From: Methanobacteriota archaeon
GTDB lineage: Archaea; Methanobacteriota_B; Thermococci; Methanofastidiosales; Methanofastidiosaceae
DNA length: 35,886 bases
Direction of reading: 5' to 3'
Assembly: GCA_023622545.1 (NCBI GenBank)
Contig: JAMNZA010000055.1
Coordinates: 1 to 35,886, forward strand
The position numbers and the translations under genes are program-made. Positions 7,880 through 17,087 of this stretch are shown here, one piece after another. The stretch's first letter is position 1; each line of letters begins with the position of its first letter. The notes under the pieces were generated by a model, which saw nothing but the letters and a program-made list of their open reading frames with translations, was not told the DNA's origin and ran no database searches.

Positions 7880-8892
7880 CATACTATTTCTGAAAGCATA
7901 TTTTCTTTTATTGCATTCTTTATTTCTAGAGCTATTCTTCTCCCAGTAGACATCGGTTCGCCATATTTAATATATGTATAAGGAGAGTAAGGTGCAAAAA
8001 GATTTGTTCCAGCAACTATTCTAGCAGATATCTCGAATATATATATGTCGGCCTCAGGAGTGATTACACCTTCAAGACAGAACGGTCCGAACAAACCTCT
8101 CTTGGAAATTAGTTCTTTAGACTTTTCTACGACTCTTTCACCCATATCAAATATTTCAGGGAGTAATGATTCTCTGACAGTTATTGGAATATTACCAACT
8201 ACTACGTAACTTGGATCTATTTTCTTTAAAGCAAATTGATCTCTAGCAGAAATTCTTCCAATAGAATCTACATTACTTTCATATCTTTTATCAAAACTCA
8301 TTATTTCAAGTTCATTAGTGAGTAGACTGTAGAAATAATGAAAGTATGCGGGAACTCCAATTATATACTCTTGAATAACATATTTTTCATTGGTGTGATG
8401 TGTCATTTTTTCATAAAAGTCTTTTGTGTCCTTTGCAAGAAAGTATCCCATTCCTCCTTTTGCACCATAAAATTTAACTATTACAGGTCTGTCTATTTCT
8501 TCAGGAGTTTCAAATATTCTTGGGATTTTAATGTTTGCTTCAGTTAACCATTGTCTCTCAAGATCTCTTGCAGATTCCCATTCTAGGACATCTTTGTTTC
8601 CAAAATACATAACTTTCATGTCTTTGAAATCATCAATTTTCATATAAGCAATGAAAGATCCATGAGGTATAAGTATAGTATTTCTTTTTACAAGTTCATC
8701 CTGTAAAGAGAAAAGTTCAGAAAATTGATTAACAGAAATAATTTCATCTGCAACTCCAAAACTCTTGTATACTTTTTCAGAACCTTTCTTGGCTATACAA
8801 AGAGTCTTGAATCCTTCATCTTTTGCACCCTTCAATATCTGAAGGGCAGAATGACTTCCAAGAGTCGCAATCGTATAATTTGATACGTCCAT
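7876..8892 (-). CDS. purP: FAICAR synthetase, formate- and ATP-dependent
   Basis: PurP is the archaeal ATP-grasp enzyme that makes FAICAR from AICAR, formate and ATP, replacing the folate-dependent transformylase. The 338-aa protein has the N-terminal block TLGSHSALQILKGAKDEGF. It has an intact ATP-grasp glycine-rich loop (AKGGMGYF, residues ~144-151), FHYFYSLLTNELEIMSFDKRYESN, TVRESLLPEIFDMGERVVE, and the metal-binding C-terminal block LFGPFCLEGVITPEADIYIFEISARI. A TATA element at 8912-8924 (minus) lies about 26 bases before the ATG, suggesting a leaderless transcript. It is divergent from purH across 88 bp. A second, altered paralogue is at 25957-27084. Confidence 0.95.
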   Translation of the reverse strand: MDVSNYTIATLGSHSALQILKGAKDEGFKTLCIAKKGSEKVYKSFGVADEIISVNQFSELFSLQDELVKRNTILIPHGSFIAYMKIDDFKDMKVMYFGNKDVLEWESARDLERQWLTEANIKIPRIFETPEEIDRPVIVKFYGAKGGMGYFLAKDTKDFYEKMTHHTNEKYVIQEYIIGVPAYFHYFYSLLTNELEIMSFDKRYESNVDSIGRISARDQFALKKIDPSYVVVGNIPITVRESLLPEIFDMGERVVEKSKELISKRGLFGPFCLEGVITPEADIYIFEISARIVAGTNLFAPYSPYTYIKYGEPMSTGRRIALEIKNAIKENMLSEIVC

Positions 8893-8911
8893 TGAGTATT
8901 AACATAAATTA

Positions 8912-8924
8912 TTATACTTAAAAC
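8912..8924 (-). promoter_or_regulatory. TATA box for purP
   Basis: Minus strand reads GTTTTAAGTATAA, centred about 26 bases before the purP ATG with no intervening Shine-Dalgarno. Confidence 0.5.
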
Positions 8925-8945
8925 TTTCTATGGGTAAAAGAGAAA

Positions 8946-8957
8946 ATTATATAAATT
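8946..8957 (+). promoter_or_regulatory. TATA box for purH
   Basis: ATTATATAAATT is centred 25-30 bases ahead of the GTG/ATG pair at 8978-8983. The spacing implies a leaderless purH transcript. Confidence 0.55.
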
Positions 8958-8980
8958 AGCATTCCTAACGTGCCAAAGTG

Positions 8981-10582
8981 ATGGAGAGAAGAGCATTAAT
9001 CAGCGTTACAGACAAAAAAGGTCTCGATAATTTTGCAAAAACTCTAACTGATCTAGGTTTTGAAATAGTGTCCACAGGTGGAACTCTAAAATTTCTTATT
9101 GAAAAAGGAATCAAAGTAACCCCAATTGAAAAAGTAACAGGTTTTAAAGAAATGATAGGTGGTAGAGTCAAAACCTTGCACCCGAATATTCATGGTGGTA
9201 TTCTTTACATAAGAGACAATAAAGGACATGAAAATGAGATAGTATCAGAGGGAATAAAACCAATAGATATTGTTGTATGCAATTTGTATCTGTTTAAAGA
9301 AACAGTTAAAAAAAATCCAACTCTAGAAGATGCGATTGAAAATATTGATATTGGAGGAGTGACACTTCTTAGAGCAGCTGCTAAAAATTTCAAATATGTT
9401 ACTGTTATAGTAGATTCATCTGATTATGAAATAGTCGCTAAAGAACTTTTGGAAAAAGGGAATACTTCCTATGAAACGCGAAAGAGGTTGTGCGTCAAAG
9501 CATTCACTCATACAGCTGATTATGATAGTGCAATTGAAACTTATCTTTCGGAAGTATTAATAGATAATAAAAAATTAAGACTTTCATTTGATTCTGGCGT
9601 CAATCTAAGATATGGCGAAAATTGGCATCAGACAGCATCCTTCTTCAAAAAATATACTAATGAACCTTCGGTGGCAAACATGAAACAACTTCATGGAAAA
9701 GCTCTTTCTTATAATAATTATCTTGATATTGAAGCGGCATTAAATCCTGCAAAAGAGCTTTCGCAATACAACGCTGCGGTAATCGTGAAACATCTTAATC
9801 CTTGTGGGATAGCTACTGGAAAGACCCTATTGGATGCATTGAAAAATGCTTGGGATGGTGACAGAGTATCTGCTTATGGAAGTATAATAGCTTTGACAAG
9901 AAACGTTGATTTAGAAACGGCTTCTTTTTTAAAAGGTAAATTTGTCGAAGTAATAGTGGCACCTTCTTACAATGCTGATGCATTAGAATTTTTGAAAAAT
10001 AAAAGTAAGGACATAAGAATTATTGAAATTGGCAAACTTTTCACTTCTGAAGAAAAAATTTACAAATTTTTAATTGGTGGAGTTATTGAGCAAGATCGAC
10101 CAAAGGGTTTATATGAAAAGTGGGAGTGTGTAACAAAAGAGCCTTTTCCAGAGAGTAAAAAGAATCTTGGTCTTTTTACAATAATTGCAACTAAGTATAC
10201 CAAATCAAACTCAATTGTTCTTGGAATGGAGTACGAGAAAGATCAGTTCAAGGTTTTAGGAAGTGGAGTTGGTCAACCTAACAGGGTCGACTCGCTAAAG
10301 AAACTTGCAATACCTAAAATATACGAAAATCTAGAGAATATGTGGAACGAAGGAAAGTCGAAAGTTGACAAGGAAACCTTTTTTAAAGAAAAGATATCTG
10401 ATTGCGTTCTTGTTTCAGATGCTTTTTTCCCATTTGATGATACGGTCAAAGTCGCTGCAGAACATAACATAAAATATATTATTCAATCAGGTGGCTCAAT
10501 AAGGGATAAAGAAGTAATTGAAACTTCAGACAAGTTCGGCATTTCTATGATCTTCACTGGCATGAGATACTTCAATCATTAG
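8981..10582 (+). CDS. purH: Bifunctional AICAR transformylase / IMP cyclohydrolase
   Basis: This is a full-length PurH, 533 aa from the ATG (a GTG directly precedes it in frame). The N-terminal IMP cyclohydrolase domain, about residues 1-195, has STGGTLKFL and IGGRVKTLHPNIHGGIL. The C-terminal transformylase domain has RYGENWHQ, the catalytic Lys-His in VKHLNPCGIATG, SGVGQPNRVDS, SDAFFPFDDTV and the terminal GMRYFNH. It should therefore carry out both last steps of IMP synthesis, using 10-formyl-tetrahydrofolate or a pterin equivalent. The transformylase half duplicates the step assigned to the divergent purP. RYGENWHQ instead of RYGENPHQ is a minor departure. Confidence 0.96.
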   Translation: MERRALISVTDKKGLDNFAKTLTDLGFEIVSTGGTLKFLIEKGIKVTPIEKVTGFKEMIGGRVKTLHPNIHGGILYIRDNKGHENEIVSEGIKPIDIVVCNLYLFKETVKKNPTLEDAIENIDIGGVTLLRAAAKNFKYVTVIVDSSDYEIVAKELLEKGNTSYETRKRLCVKAFTHTADYDSAIETYLSEVLIDNKKLRLSFDSGVNLRYGENWHQTASFFKKYTNEPSVANMKQLHGKALSYNNYLDIEAALNPAKELSQYNAAVIVKHLNPCGIATGKTLLDALKNAWDGDRVSAYGSIIALTRNVDLETASFLKGKFVEVIVAPSYNADALEFLKNKSKDIRIIEIGKLFTSEEKIYKFLIGGVIEQDRPKGLYEKWECVTKEPFPESKKNLGLFTIIATKYTKSNSIVLGMEYEKDQFKVLGSGVGQPNRVDSLKKLAIPKIYENLENMWNEGKSKVDKETFFKEKISDCVLVSDAFFPFDDTVKVAAEHNIKYIIQSGGSIRDKEVIETSDKFGISMIFTGMRYFNH

Positions 10583-10585
10583 AGA

Positions 10586-11287
10586 TTACCATATTTTTGG
10601 AATTAGTCTATATTTGACTTCTTTCGTATATTCTAAATAGCCATCTAGTTCTTTTTGTAGAGTATTATCCTCTAGATAAGTTCTTATTATTATTGGGATA
10701 ATTACAAATAAATTAATTACAAATCCCCAGAAAGAACTAAGTAGTAAGGGCGTTGCAATGGTATATATTATCCCTCCAAAATAACCAGGATGCCTGATAT
10801 AAGAGTAGGGACCGTCCTTACATACTTTTTGTCCTCTATCCTTCTGTATTCTAACTACTGACGAGAAGTATTTGTTTGTCTTTTTAGCCCAAAGGACTAT
10901 TAATTGACCAATTACATAGAGAATCATTCCAACAATTACCCATAATAAAGGTAGCAATGGTTCCCATTTAAATCGGCCAGCATCTAAAGCTGATAGTATC
11001 ATAACTGCAAAAAAGAAAGGCGTAGTTACGGCATAATAAATTTTGTCCCAGCTTTTCATGCCTGATCCAGGACTTAATCTTTCTTTGATTAAATCAGCTC
11101 TATCGAATAAATAATAATATGTCAATAAAATAAAGAAAATATTTAACCCATTAAAGATCCAACCTTGCCAATAATTCAAACGACCGGCAGAGATGAATGT
11201 GATTGCTATTATAAATCCAAAAATAGCCGCCGACTTAATTATAAGTATTGCTTCAATTTTATTTTCTGCCACAAACAAATTATTCAT
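10586..11287 (-). CDS. Isoprenylcysteine/phospholipid methyltransferase-family membrane protein
   Basis: The 233-aa protein has about five or six hydrophobic segments (for example IIKSAAIFGFIIAITFISA, NIFFILLTYYYLF, LWVIVGMILYVIGQLIVLW, FVINLFVIIPIIIRTY). Its C-terminal signature, DGPYSYIRHPGYFGGI ... RTYLEDNTLQKELDGYLEYTKEVKYRLIP, is that of ICMT/PEMT-like SAM-dependent methyltransferases that act on membrane substrates. The actual acceptor is unknown. An isoprenoid lipid substrate would be plausible in an archaeon, but that is inference. It is convergent with purH with a 3-base gap. A TATA-like stretch at about 11307-11320 (minus) lies about 25 bases upstream of its ATG. Confidence 0.88.
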   Translation of the reverse strand: MNNLFVAENKIEAILIIKSAAIFGFIIAITFISAGRLNYWQGWIFNGLNIFFILLTYYYLFDRADLIKERLSPGSGMKSWDKIYYAVTTPFFFAVMILSALDAGRFKWEPLLPLLWVIVGMILYVIGQLIVLWAKKTNKYFSSVVRIQKDRGQKVCKDGPYSYIRHPGYFGGIIYTIATPLLLSSFWGFVINLFVIIPIIIRTYLEDNTLQKELDGYLEYTKEVKYRLIPKIW

Positions 11288-11396
11288 ATCAAATATTAAA
11301 ATTTATTGATATAATTTTTACTATTCAATACATTCTAATATTACTATCTTCTTGTAAACTTATTAAATGACAGTATCATTTAATTTTATCATAAAT

Positions 11397-11406
11397 ATAT
11401 TTAAAT
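11397..11406 (+). promoter_or_regulatory. TATA box for the purCSLQFD operon
   Basis: TATTTAAATA is centred about 27 bases before the purC ATG at 11429. No Shine-Dalgarno is present, so purC is probably translated from a leaderless message. Confidence 0.5.
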
Positions 11407-11428
11407 ATCAGATATAATATAGTCAAAT

Positions 11429-12355
11429 ATGAATAGCCCAAGCAAAGCCTCTTCTGGATTTTCGAGAGAAGGAAAAGTAAAAAGAGTTTATGATGTTTCT
11501 GATAAAGAAATTGAATTTGAATTTACAGATAGGATATCTGTCTTTGATAAAATAATACCATCTAAAATACCTTACAAAGGAGAGACTCTTTGCAGGGAGG
11601 GAGCTTTCTGGCTCAAAGAAGCTGAAAAATTAGGCTTTTTAACTCACTTCATAAAAATAACTGACAAGAACAAGATGTTGGTGAAAAAAGTTAACATAAT
11701 CCATGACTATAACAAAATTAATAAAAATACAAAAAATTATCTTATCCCTCTAGAGTTTATTTGCAGACACTATGTTGCTGGTTCTCTGCATGATAGGATA
11801 AATAAAGGAAAAATAGACCCAAAAGACTTGGGATTCAATAAAAAAACAGTTGAATATGGAGAAGAACTTCCGGAACCTTTTATAGAAACTTCAACTAAAC
11901 TAGAAAGTGTAGACAGACCTTTAGACAAAAAAGAATCTTTAAGTATCTCTGGGCTTACAGAGGATGAATACAACAACATTATTGAAACAATTATTAAGAT
12001 TGATTCTAGGATGTCAAAGATAGTTGAAAAGGGCGGATTGATCCATGTTGATGGAAAAAAGGAGTTCGGTATGAATGAAGAAAGAACTCTTATGTTTATC
12101 GATGTTTTTGGAACAGCAGATGAAGATAGATTCTGGGACAAAAAACTTTACGAAAAAGGAGAGATGGTAGAGCTTTCAAAAGAATTTGTACGACAATACT
12201 ATATTAAAAGTGGATATAAAAAAGAATTATATGATGCAAGGGATGAAGGTCGACCAGAACCAGACATTCCTGCTTTACCTGAGCCTATGATAAAGGAAGT
12301 ATCTAATCTTTACATAAATATGTTTGAAAGAATAACTGGAGAAAAATTTAGGTGA
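11429..12355 (+). CDS. purC: SAICAR synthetase
   Basis: PurC joins CAIR and aspartate with ATP to make SAICAR. The 308-aa protein carries the family blocks EGKVKRVYDV (nucleotide-binding hairpin), FTDRISVFDKIIPSKIPYKGETLC, PLEFICRHYVAGSL, PFIETSTKLESVDRPL and EFGMNEERTLMFIDVFGTADEDRFW. The last corresponds to the conserved GExxLxDExxTPDSxRfW region. It is longer than the ~240-aa bacterial enzyme and nearer the ~300-aa eukaryote/archaeal-like type. It is the first gene of a six-gene purine operon. Its TGA stop lies within the Shine-Dalgarno of purS. Confidence 0.95.
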   Translation: MNSPSKASSGFSREGKVKRVYDVSDKEIEFEFTDRISVFDKIIPSKIPYKGETLCREGAFWLKEAEKLGFLTHFIKITDKNKMLVKKVNIIHDYNKINKNTKNYLIPLEFICRHYVAGSLHDRINKGKIDPKDLGFNKKTVEYGEELPEPFIETSTKLESVDRPLDKKESLSISGLTEDEYNNIIETIIKIDSRMSKIVEKGGLIHVDGKKEFGMNEERTLMFIDVFGTADEDRFWDKKLYEKGEMVELSKEFVRQYYIKSGYKKELYDARDEGRPEPDIPALPEPMIKEVSNLYINMFERITGEKFR

Positions 12356-12360
12356 TTTAT

Positions 12361-12603
12361 TTGAAAGTTGAAATAAAAGTTGGATTAAAAGAAGGAATAA
12401 CAGACCCAGAAGGTCTTAATATCAAAAAATCCCTGAAATTACTTGGCTTTGATAGTGTTGAAAGCGTTGAAGTAAAAAGAAGCTACGTCATAGAAATAAG
12501 TGGAAAGGATGAAAAGAAAATCAGAGAAGATGTTGACATGATGTGCAAAAAACTCTTGATTAATCCTGTTATCCACGATTACGAAGTGGAAATGATAAAA
12601 TGA
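12361..12603 (+). CDS. purS: FGAM synthase small subunit PurS
   Basis: PurS bridges PurL and PurQ in the three-part formylglycinamidine synthase. The ORF track starts at a GTG (12352) overlapping the purC stop. I prefer TTG at 12361, giving MKVEIKVGLKEGITDPEGLNI, the usual PurS N-terminus, about 80 aa. AGGTGAT (12350-12356) sits at the right distance from that TTG. The remainder (VESVEVKRSYVIEISG ... KLLINPVIHDYEVE) matches the family. Its stop overlaps the purL start (ATGA). Confidence 0.93.
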   Translation: MKVEIKVGLKEGITDPEGLNIKKSLKLLGFDSVESVEVKRSYVIEISGKDEKKIREDVDMMCKKLLINPVIHDYEVEMIK

Positions 12604-14909
12604 GTAGCAGACAGAATGTTTTTGAAATTGATCTCGATGTTTCAGATGAAAAACTTCTAGAGCTAAGCAGGAAAATTGGTATTGGCCTTTCTCTAGAGGA
12701 AATGAAATCAGTCAGAAATTATTTTAAACAGGAAGGAAGAAATCCAAATGATATTGAAATACAAGCTTTAGGGCAGGCATGGTCAGAACATTGCTGCTAT
12801 AAATCCTCTAAAAGTCTCTTGAAGAAATTTATTTTTAATATTGAAGTCCCTCAGAATATTTTTGTTATAAAAGAAGATGCAGGCGTAGTTGAATTCGATG
12901 AAGATTATGCATACGTTTTAGCTCTAGAAAGTCACAATCATCCCTCGGCCGTTGAGCCTTATGGTGGGGCTGCTACAGGAATTGGGGGTATCCTTAGAGA
13001 CGTAGTATGTATGGGTGCTCAACCTGTGGCACTAATAGACCCAATATTCTTTGGACCTCTTGATTTACCATATGAAGAATTGCCAAAAGGATTAAAACAT
13101 CCGGAGTTCCTGTTTAGGGGAGTAGTTGCTGGAATCAGGGACTATGGAAACAGAGTTGGTATACCTACTGTATCAGGGTCTGTTTATTTCCATCCAGGGT
13201 ATACAGGAAATTGTATTGTAAATGTTGGATGTGTAGGAATAATAAAAAGAGAAGATATTGTCCACAGTAGAGTCAAAGAGCTAGGTGATATTTTTGTTAT
13301 GGTCGGTGGAAAGACTGGTAGAGATGGTATTCATGGAGTTAACTTTGCTTCTGCAGAACTAGATGAAGATTCTGAAACATCCTCTAGGTCTGCAGTTCAA
13401 GTTGGAGACCCAATTACAAAGGAACCTTTAATCCATGCTTGTCTTGAGGTTAATTCTAAAAAACTTCTAAATGGTATGAAAGATTTAGGAGGTGGAGGCC
13501 TGTCATGCGTTGTAGGTGAAATGGCTCATGCAGGCGGTTTTGGAGCTAAGGTAAATCTTGAGAACGTCCTATTAAAGGAGAAAGGAATGAAACCATGGGA
13601 AATTTGGGTTTCTGAATCTCAAGAAAGAATGATGCTTGCAGTTTCAAAGGAAAATCTTAATGAAGTTCTAGCCGTTTTTGATAAATGGGATGTTGATGCC
13701 GCCGTTATAGGAGAAACAATTCCCGAGAAAAGAGTACTAGTATACTATGAAGGTGAAAAAATATTCGATATGGACTCTGAATTCTTAACAGGCGGTCCTA
13801 TGTATGCAAGAGATGTTAAAATTGTCAAAAAAGACCAAAAAGACATTCAGACTCAAAAGCCTGAAGATATTACCAGTATACTAATTCAAATTCTTTCAGA
13901 CCCAAATATTGCATCAAAAGATTGGGTTATCCTCCAGTATGATCACACTGTTAGAGGGTCTACTTCACTAACACCATTAAATGGAGATGTTGTAAATTTT
14001 TCACCCCAGGATTCAGCTATAGTAAAGCCTGTAGAAGAACTTAACAAGGGCTTAGTAATTTCAACTGCTGTAAATCCTTTCCTAATGGAATACGATCCAT
14101 ATTGGGGTGCCGCTTCTGCTATCGATGAGATCTATAGGAATATTGTTGCAGTTGGAGGCAAGCCCCATTCATTAGCAGATTGCCTTAACTTTGGAAATCC
14201 CGAGAAACCGGAGAGATTTGGAGACTTTTATCAAGCAGTGATGGGATTAAACTATGCAACAAAAGATCTTTTAGTATCATTCTCATCAGGGAATGTTAGT
14301 CTTTACAATGAAAGCATGATTGGGAGTTGCCCACCCACACCAACAATAGTTGGAATTGGTATAATTGAGGACATTAATAAAAAAATAACTTCAAATTTAA
14401 AGAAAGAAGGAAACTCGTTATATATTATTGGTAAAACTGAAAGAGAGTTTGGTGGTTCATTATACTATAGAATTTTAGGAGTTGATGGAGGTATAGCTCC
14501 TAAAATGGACCCACAGAACTTACTTAATTATTCAAAGACACTTCTAAATTCAATGGAAAATGGAATTACCGTAAGCTGTCATGACATAAGTGAAGGCGGT
14601 ATTGCAGTTGCTGTTGCAGAAATGACTTTTGGTAGCGATTACGGGGTAGAATTGGAACTACCCAATATAAAGACTATGAGGCCCGATGAATTCATCTTTT
14701 CAGAGTCTAATAGCAGATGGGTAGTTGAAGTATCAAATGACAAGGAATTTGAATCATTGTTGAATAAGAATAAAGTTCCATTTATGAAAATAGGTAAAAT
14801 AAAGGGTTCAAAATTCCTATTAAAACAGAATGGAATCAAAATAATAGATATTACTGTTGACAAATTACGAGATAAATGGAAAAATGCTATTTGGGAGCGG
14901 ATGGGGTGA
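12600..14909 (+). CDS. purL: FGAM synthase large subunit PurL
   Basis: PurL catalyses the ATP-dependent amidation of FGAR, using ammonia delivered from PurQ. The 769-aa protein is the small-type PurL found with separate PurS and PurQ. Motifs include WSEHCCYKSSK near residue 61, SHNHPSAVEPYGGAATGIGG near 111, and DLGGGGLSCVVGEMA. In the second half they include MLEYDP-like LMEYDPYWGAASAIDE, ADCLNFGNPEKPE and CHDISEGGIAVAVAEMTFG. ATGA overlap with purS implies coupling. Its own TGA stop lies within the Shine-Dalgarno of purQ. Confidence 0.97.
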   Translation: MSSRQNVFEIDLDVSDEKLLELSRKIGIGLSLEEMKSVRNYFKQEGRNPNDIEIQALGQAWSEHCCYKSSKSLLKKFIFNIEVPQNIFVIKEDAGVVEFDEDYAYVLALESHNHPSAVEPYGGAATGIGGILRDVVCMGAQPVALIDPIFFGPLDLPYEELPKGLKHPEFLFRGVVAGIRDYGNRVGIPTVSGSVYFHPGYTGNCIVNVGCVGIIKREDIVHSRVKELGDIFVMVGGKTGRDGIHGVNFASAELDEDSETSSRSAVQVGDPITKEPLIHACLEVNSKKLLNGMKDLGGGGLSCVVGEMAHAGGFGAKVNLENVLLKEKGMKPWEIWVSESQERMMLAVSKENLNEVLAVFDKWDVDAAVIGETIPEKRVLVYYEGEKIFDMDSEFLTGGPMYARDVKIVKKDQKDIQTQKPEDITSILIQILSDPNIASKDWVILQYDHTVRGSTSLTPLNGDVVNFSPQDSAIVKPVEELNKGLVISTAVNPFLMEYDPYWGAASAIDEIYRNIVAVGGKPHSLADCLNFGNPEKPERFGDFYQAVMGLNYATKDLLVSFSSGNVSLYNESMIGSCPPTPTIVGIGIIEDINKKITSNLKKEGNSLYIIGKTEREFGGSLYYRILGVDGGIAPKMDPQNLLNYSKTLLNSMENGITVSCHDISEGGIAVAVAEMTFGSDYGVELELPNIKTMRPDEFIFSESNSRWVVEVSNDKEFESLLNKNKVPFMKIGKIKGSKFLLKQNGIKIIDITVDKLRDKWKNAIWERMG

Positions 14910-14913
14910 TCTA

Positions 14914-15681
14914 ATGGATAGGTCTGAAATTAAAATTTGCGTATTAAGAATTGAAGGAACAAATAATGAAGATGAGATGTACTACGCATTCAAGAGATTA
15001 GGTGCCTCTCCAGAGCTTGTTCATTTGAAGGATCTAAAAGATGTCTTTGACTATAATTGCCTCATGATCCCAGGAGGATTTTCAGCTGGAGATTATGTTA
15101 GGGCTGGCGCAATATTTGCTTCAAGAATAAGAGCTAAAATTGCAAATGATCTTCATAAATTTATTGATGATGGTTGGCCTGTAGGCGGTATATGTAATGG
15201 ATTTCAAGTCCTTGTAGAGCTTGGAGTTTTGCCAGGATTTAAAAGAATGGATTATCCAGATGCCTGTTTATTTTTGAATAATTCTGCTAGATTTGAATGT
15301 AGACCAACTTTATTGAAACATGAAAATAAGGGTAAATGTGTATTCACTAGAAATATTCCAAATGGAGAAATAATGTTAGTTCCATCTGCCCATGGAGAAG
15401 GTAAATTATTACTACCAAGACAGAAAGAGAAGGAATATTTTGATAGACTATTTGAAAATGACCAAGTTGTCTTCAGGTATGTAGACAAAGATGGTGAATA
15501 TTCTGGGTACCCTTGGAATCCAAATGGATCTGCCCATAATATAGCCGGAATTTGTAATGAGGCAGGTAATGTATTTGGTATGATGCCACACCCAGAAAGA
15601 GCTTATTTTGATAAGAACAAAAACGGATTTTCAGGTATGAATCTATTTGAATCAGTCTTAAAATATATAGAGGAAAAATAA
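14914..15681 (+). CDS. purQ: FGAM synthase glutaminase subunit PurQ
   Basis: PurQ is the class I glutamine amidotransferase that feeds ammonia to PurL. The ORF track extends upstream to 14857 inside purL. The true start is almost certainly ATG 14914, with GGGGTGAT (14903-14910) directly ahead, giving 255 aa starting MDRSEIKICVLRIEG. The oxyanion region is PGGFSAGDYVRAGAIFAS, the nucleophile is Cys94 in GGICNGFQVL, and the His-Glu pair is in MMPHPERAYF. It lies between purL and purF, with 4-base and 2-base gaps. Confidence 0.96.
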   Translation: MDRSEIKICVLRIEGTNNEDEMYYAFKRLGASPELVHLKDLKDVFDYNCLMIPGGFSAGDYVRAGAIFASRIRAKIANDLHKFIDDGWPVGGICNGFQVLVELGVLPGFKRMDYPDACLFLNNSARFECRPTLLKHENKGKCVFTRNIPNGEIMLVPSAHGEGKLLLPRQKEKEYFDRLFENDQVVFRYVDKDGEYSGYPWNPNGSAHNIAGICNEAGNVFGMMPHPERAYFDKNKNGFSGMNLFESVLKYIEEK

Positions 15682-15683
15682 AA

Positions 15684-17075
15684 ATGTGTGGGATAATCGG
15701 TACTTCATCAAACTATTCGGCATATGAATGCTATAGGGGGCTTTTAGCAATTCAACATAGAGGCCAAGATTCTGCCGGTATATTATCGTTTGATGGAATA
15801 GTACATCAGAAAAAGGAAAAAGGTCTTGTGTTGAATATCTTCAACAAAGAAGAACTTTCAAAATTGGAAGGCTCCAAAGCTATAGGGCATGTGAGATATC
15901 CTACAGCGGGAACAAACACTCTTTGTGAAGCACAACCTTTTTTCTTAAGCTATCCTTATGGAATTGGACTTGCACATAATGGAAATATTACTAATTATCA
16001 AGAATTAAAGAAGGAACTAGAAGAAAAACATAGAGGCATCCACTCAACATCAGATACCGAAATAATGATAAATATTCTCTCAGAAGAGTTAATGAAAAAT
16101 GATACATTCAATGCGATACAAGCTACAATGGAAAAAATAGAAGGGAGTTATTCAACGGTAATGTTGTTACCAAAAAAATTAATTGCTTTTAGAGATCCTT
16201 ATGGCAATAGACCATTAGTTTTTGGTGAAAGAACAAATTTGAATGAAAAGGCATTTGCATTTGCTTCTGAAAGTGTTGGGCTCGATGTAAATGATTATTC
16301 TCTTGTTAGAGATTTATTGCCTGGGGAGGCTATAGTCGTTGAAGATAATAATGTTGAAAAGAGGTCTTTATGCCCAAAAGGTAAAGCACATTGTATGTTT
16401 GAGTGGGTCTATTTTTCAAGACCAGACTCAGTAATTGAGGGAAAAAGTGTTTATGATGTTAGGATTAATCTTGGAAAAAATATAGAATTTGAGGGAGAAG
16501 GTGACGTTGTTATTCCTGTTCCAGATACTGCAAGAACTGCGGCTTTAGGATTTTCGGAAAAATATGGAATAAAACATCGTGAAGGTTTAATAAAAAATAG
16601 ATATATTGGAAGAACCTTTATTATGCCCAGTCAAATTTCAAGAGATGTGGCAGTTAGGGATAAATTGAATGTCATAAAAGGAGAAATCCGAGGAAAAAAG
16701 GTCATTTTAGTAGATGATAGCATAGTAAGAGGAACTACTAGTAGGAGAATTGTATCGATGCTAAGGCAAAACGGTGCAAAAGAGGTACACATGGTTTCAA
16801 CTTGCCCCCCGATAAAACATCCTTGTTATTATGGTATAGACATGACAACTGAAAAAGAGCTAATTGCGGCAAGAAGTACAGAGGAAGTTGCCAGCAAAAT
16901 TGGTGCTGATTCTGTTACATACCAGACTTTAAATGGCCTTATAAAAGCTATCGGACTTAAAAAGAATGAACTGTGTATGGCATGTTTAAATGGAAATTAT
17001 CCAATAAACATCCCTGAAGAAACTATGAAATCTCTTGAAAAAACTAGGGAAATTGAAAGGGATCTAGCTTCCTAG
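15684..17075 (+). CDS. purF: Amidophosphoribosyltransferase (Fe-S type)
   Basis: PurF performs the committed step of purine synthesis, PRPP + glutamine to phosphoribosylamine. In the 463-aa protein the catalytic Cys2 directly follows Met1 (MCGIIGT), so there is no propeptide to cleave. The glutaminase domain includes GLLAIQHRGQDSAGI and GHVRYPTAGTN. The phosphoribosyltransferase domain has the PRPP loop LVDDSIVRGTTS. Four cysteines at the places of the Bacillus-type [4Fe-4S] ligands are visible (AHCMFEWVYFSRPD, HPCYYGIDM, LCMACLNGNYP), so a cluster is likely. It follows purQ by 2 bases. Confidence 0.96.
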   Translation: MCGIIGTSSNYSAYECYRGLLAIQHRGQDSAGILSFDGIVHQKKEKGLVLNIFNKEELSKLEGSKAIGHVRYPTAGTNTLCEAQPFFLSYPYGIGLAHNGNITNYQELKKELEEKHRGIHSTSDTEIMINILSEELMKNDTFNAIQATMEKIEGSYSTVMLLPKKLIAFRDPYGNRPLVFGERTNLNEKAFAFASESVGLDVNDYSLVRDLLPGEAIVVEDNNVEKRSLCPKGKAHCMFEWVYFSRPDSVIEGKSVYDVRINLGKNIEFEGEGDVVIPVPDTARTAALGFSEKYGIKHREGLIKNRYIGRTFIMPSQISRDVAVRDKLNVIKGEIRGKKVILVDDSIVRGTTSRRIVSMLRQNGAKEVHMVSTCPPIKHPCYYGIDMTTEKELIAARSTEEVASKIGADSVTYQTLNGLIKAIGLKKNELCMACLNGNYPINIPEETMKSLEKTREIERDLAS

Positions 17076-17087
17076 GATTGTGATTTA

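Noticed and set aside
12352-12360. GTG start for purS
   Set aside because: The GTG is itself part of the GGTGAT ribosome site for the TTG at 12361, which gives the family's normal N-terminus.
14857-14913. N-terminal extension of purQ in the ORF track
   Set aside because: The extension lies inside purL, while a strong GGGGTGAT site and the usual PurQ N-terminus start at 14914.
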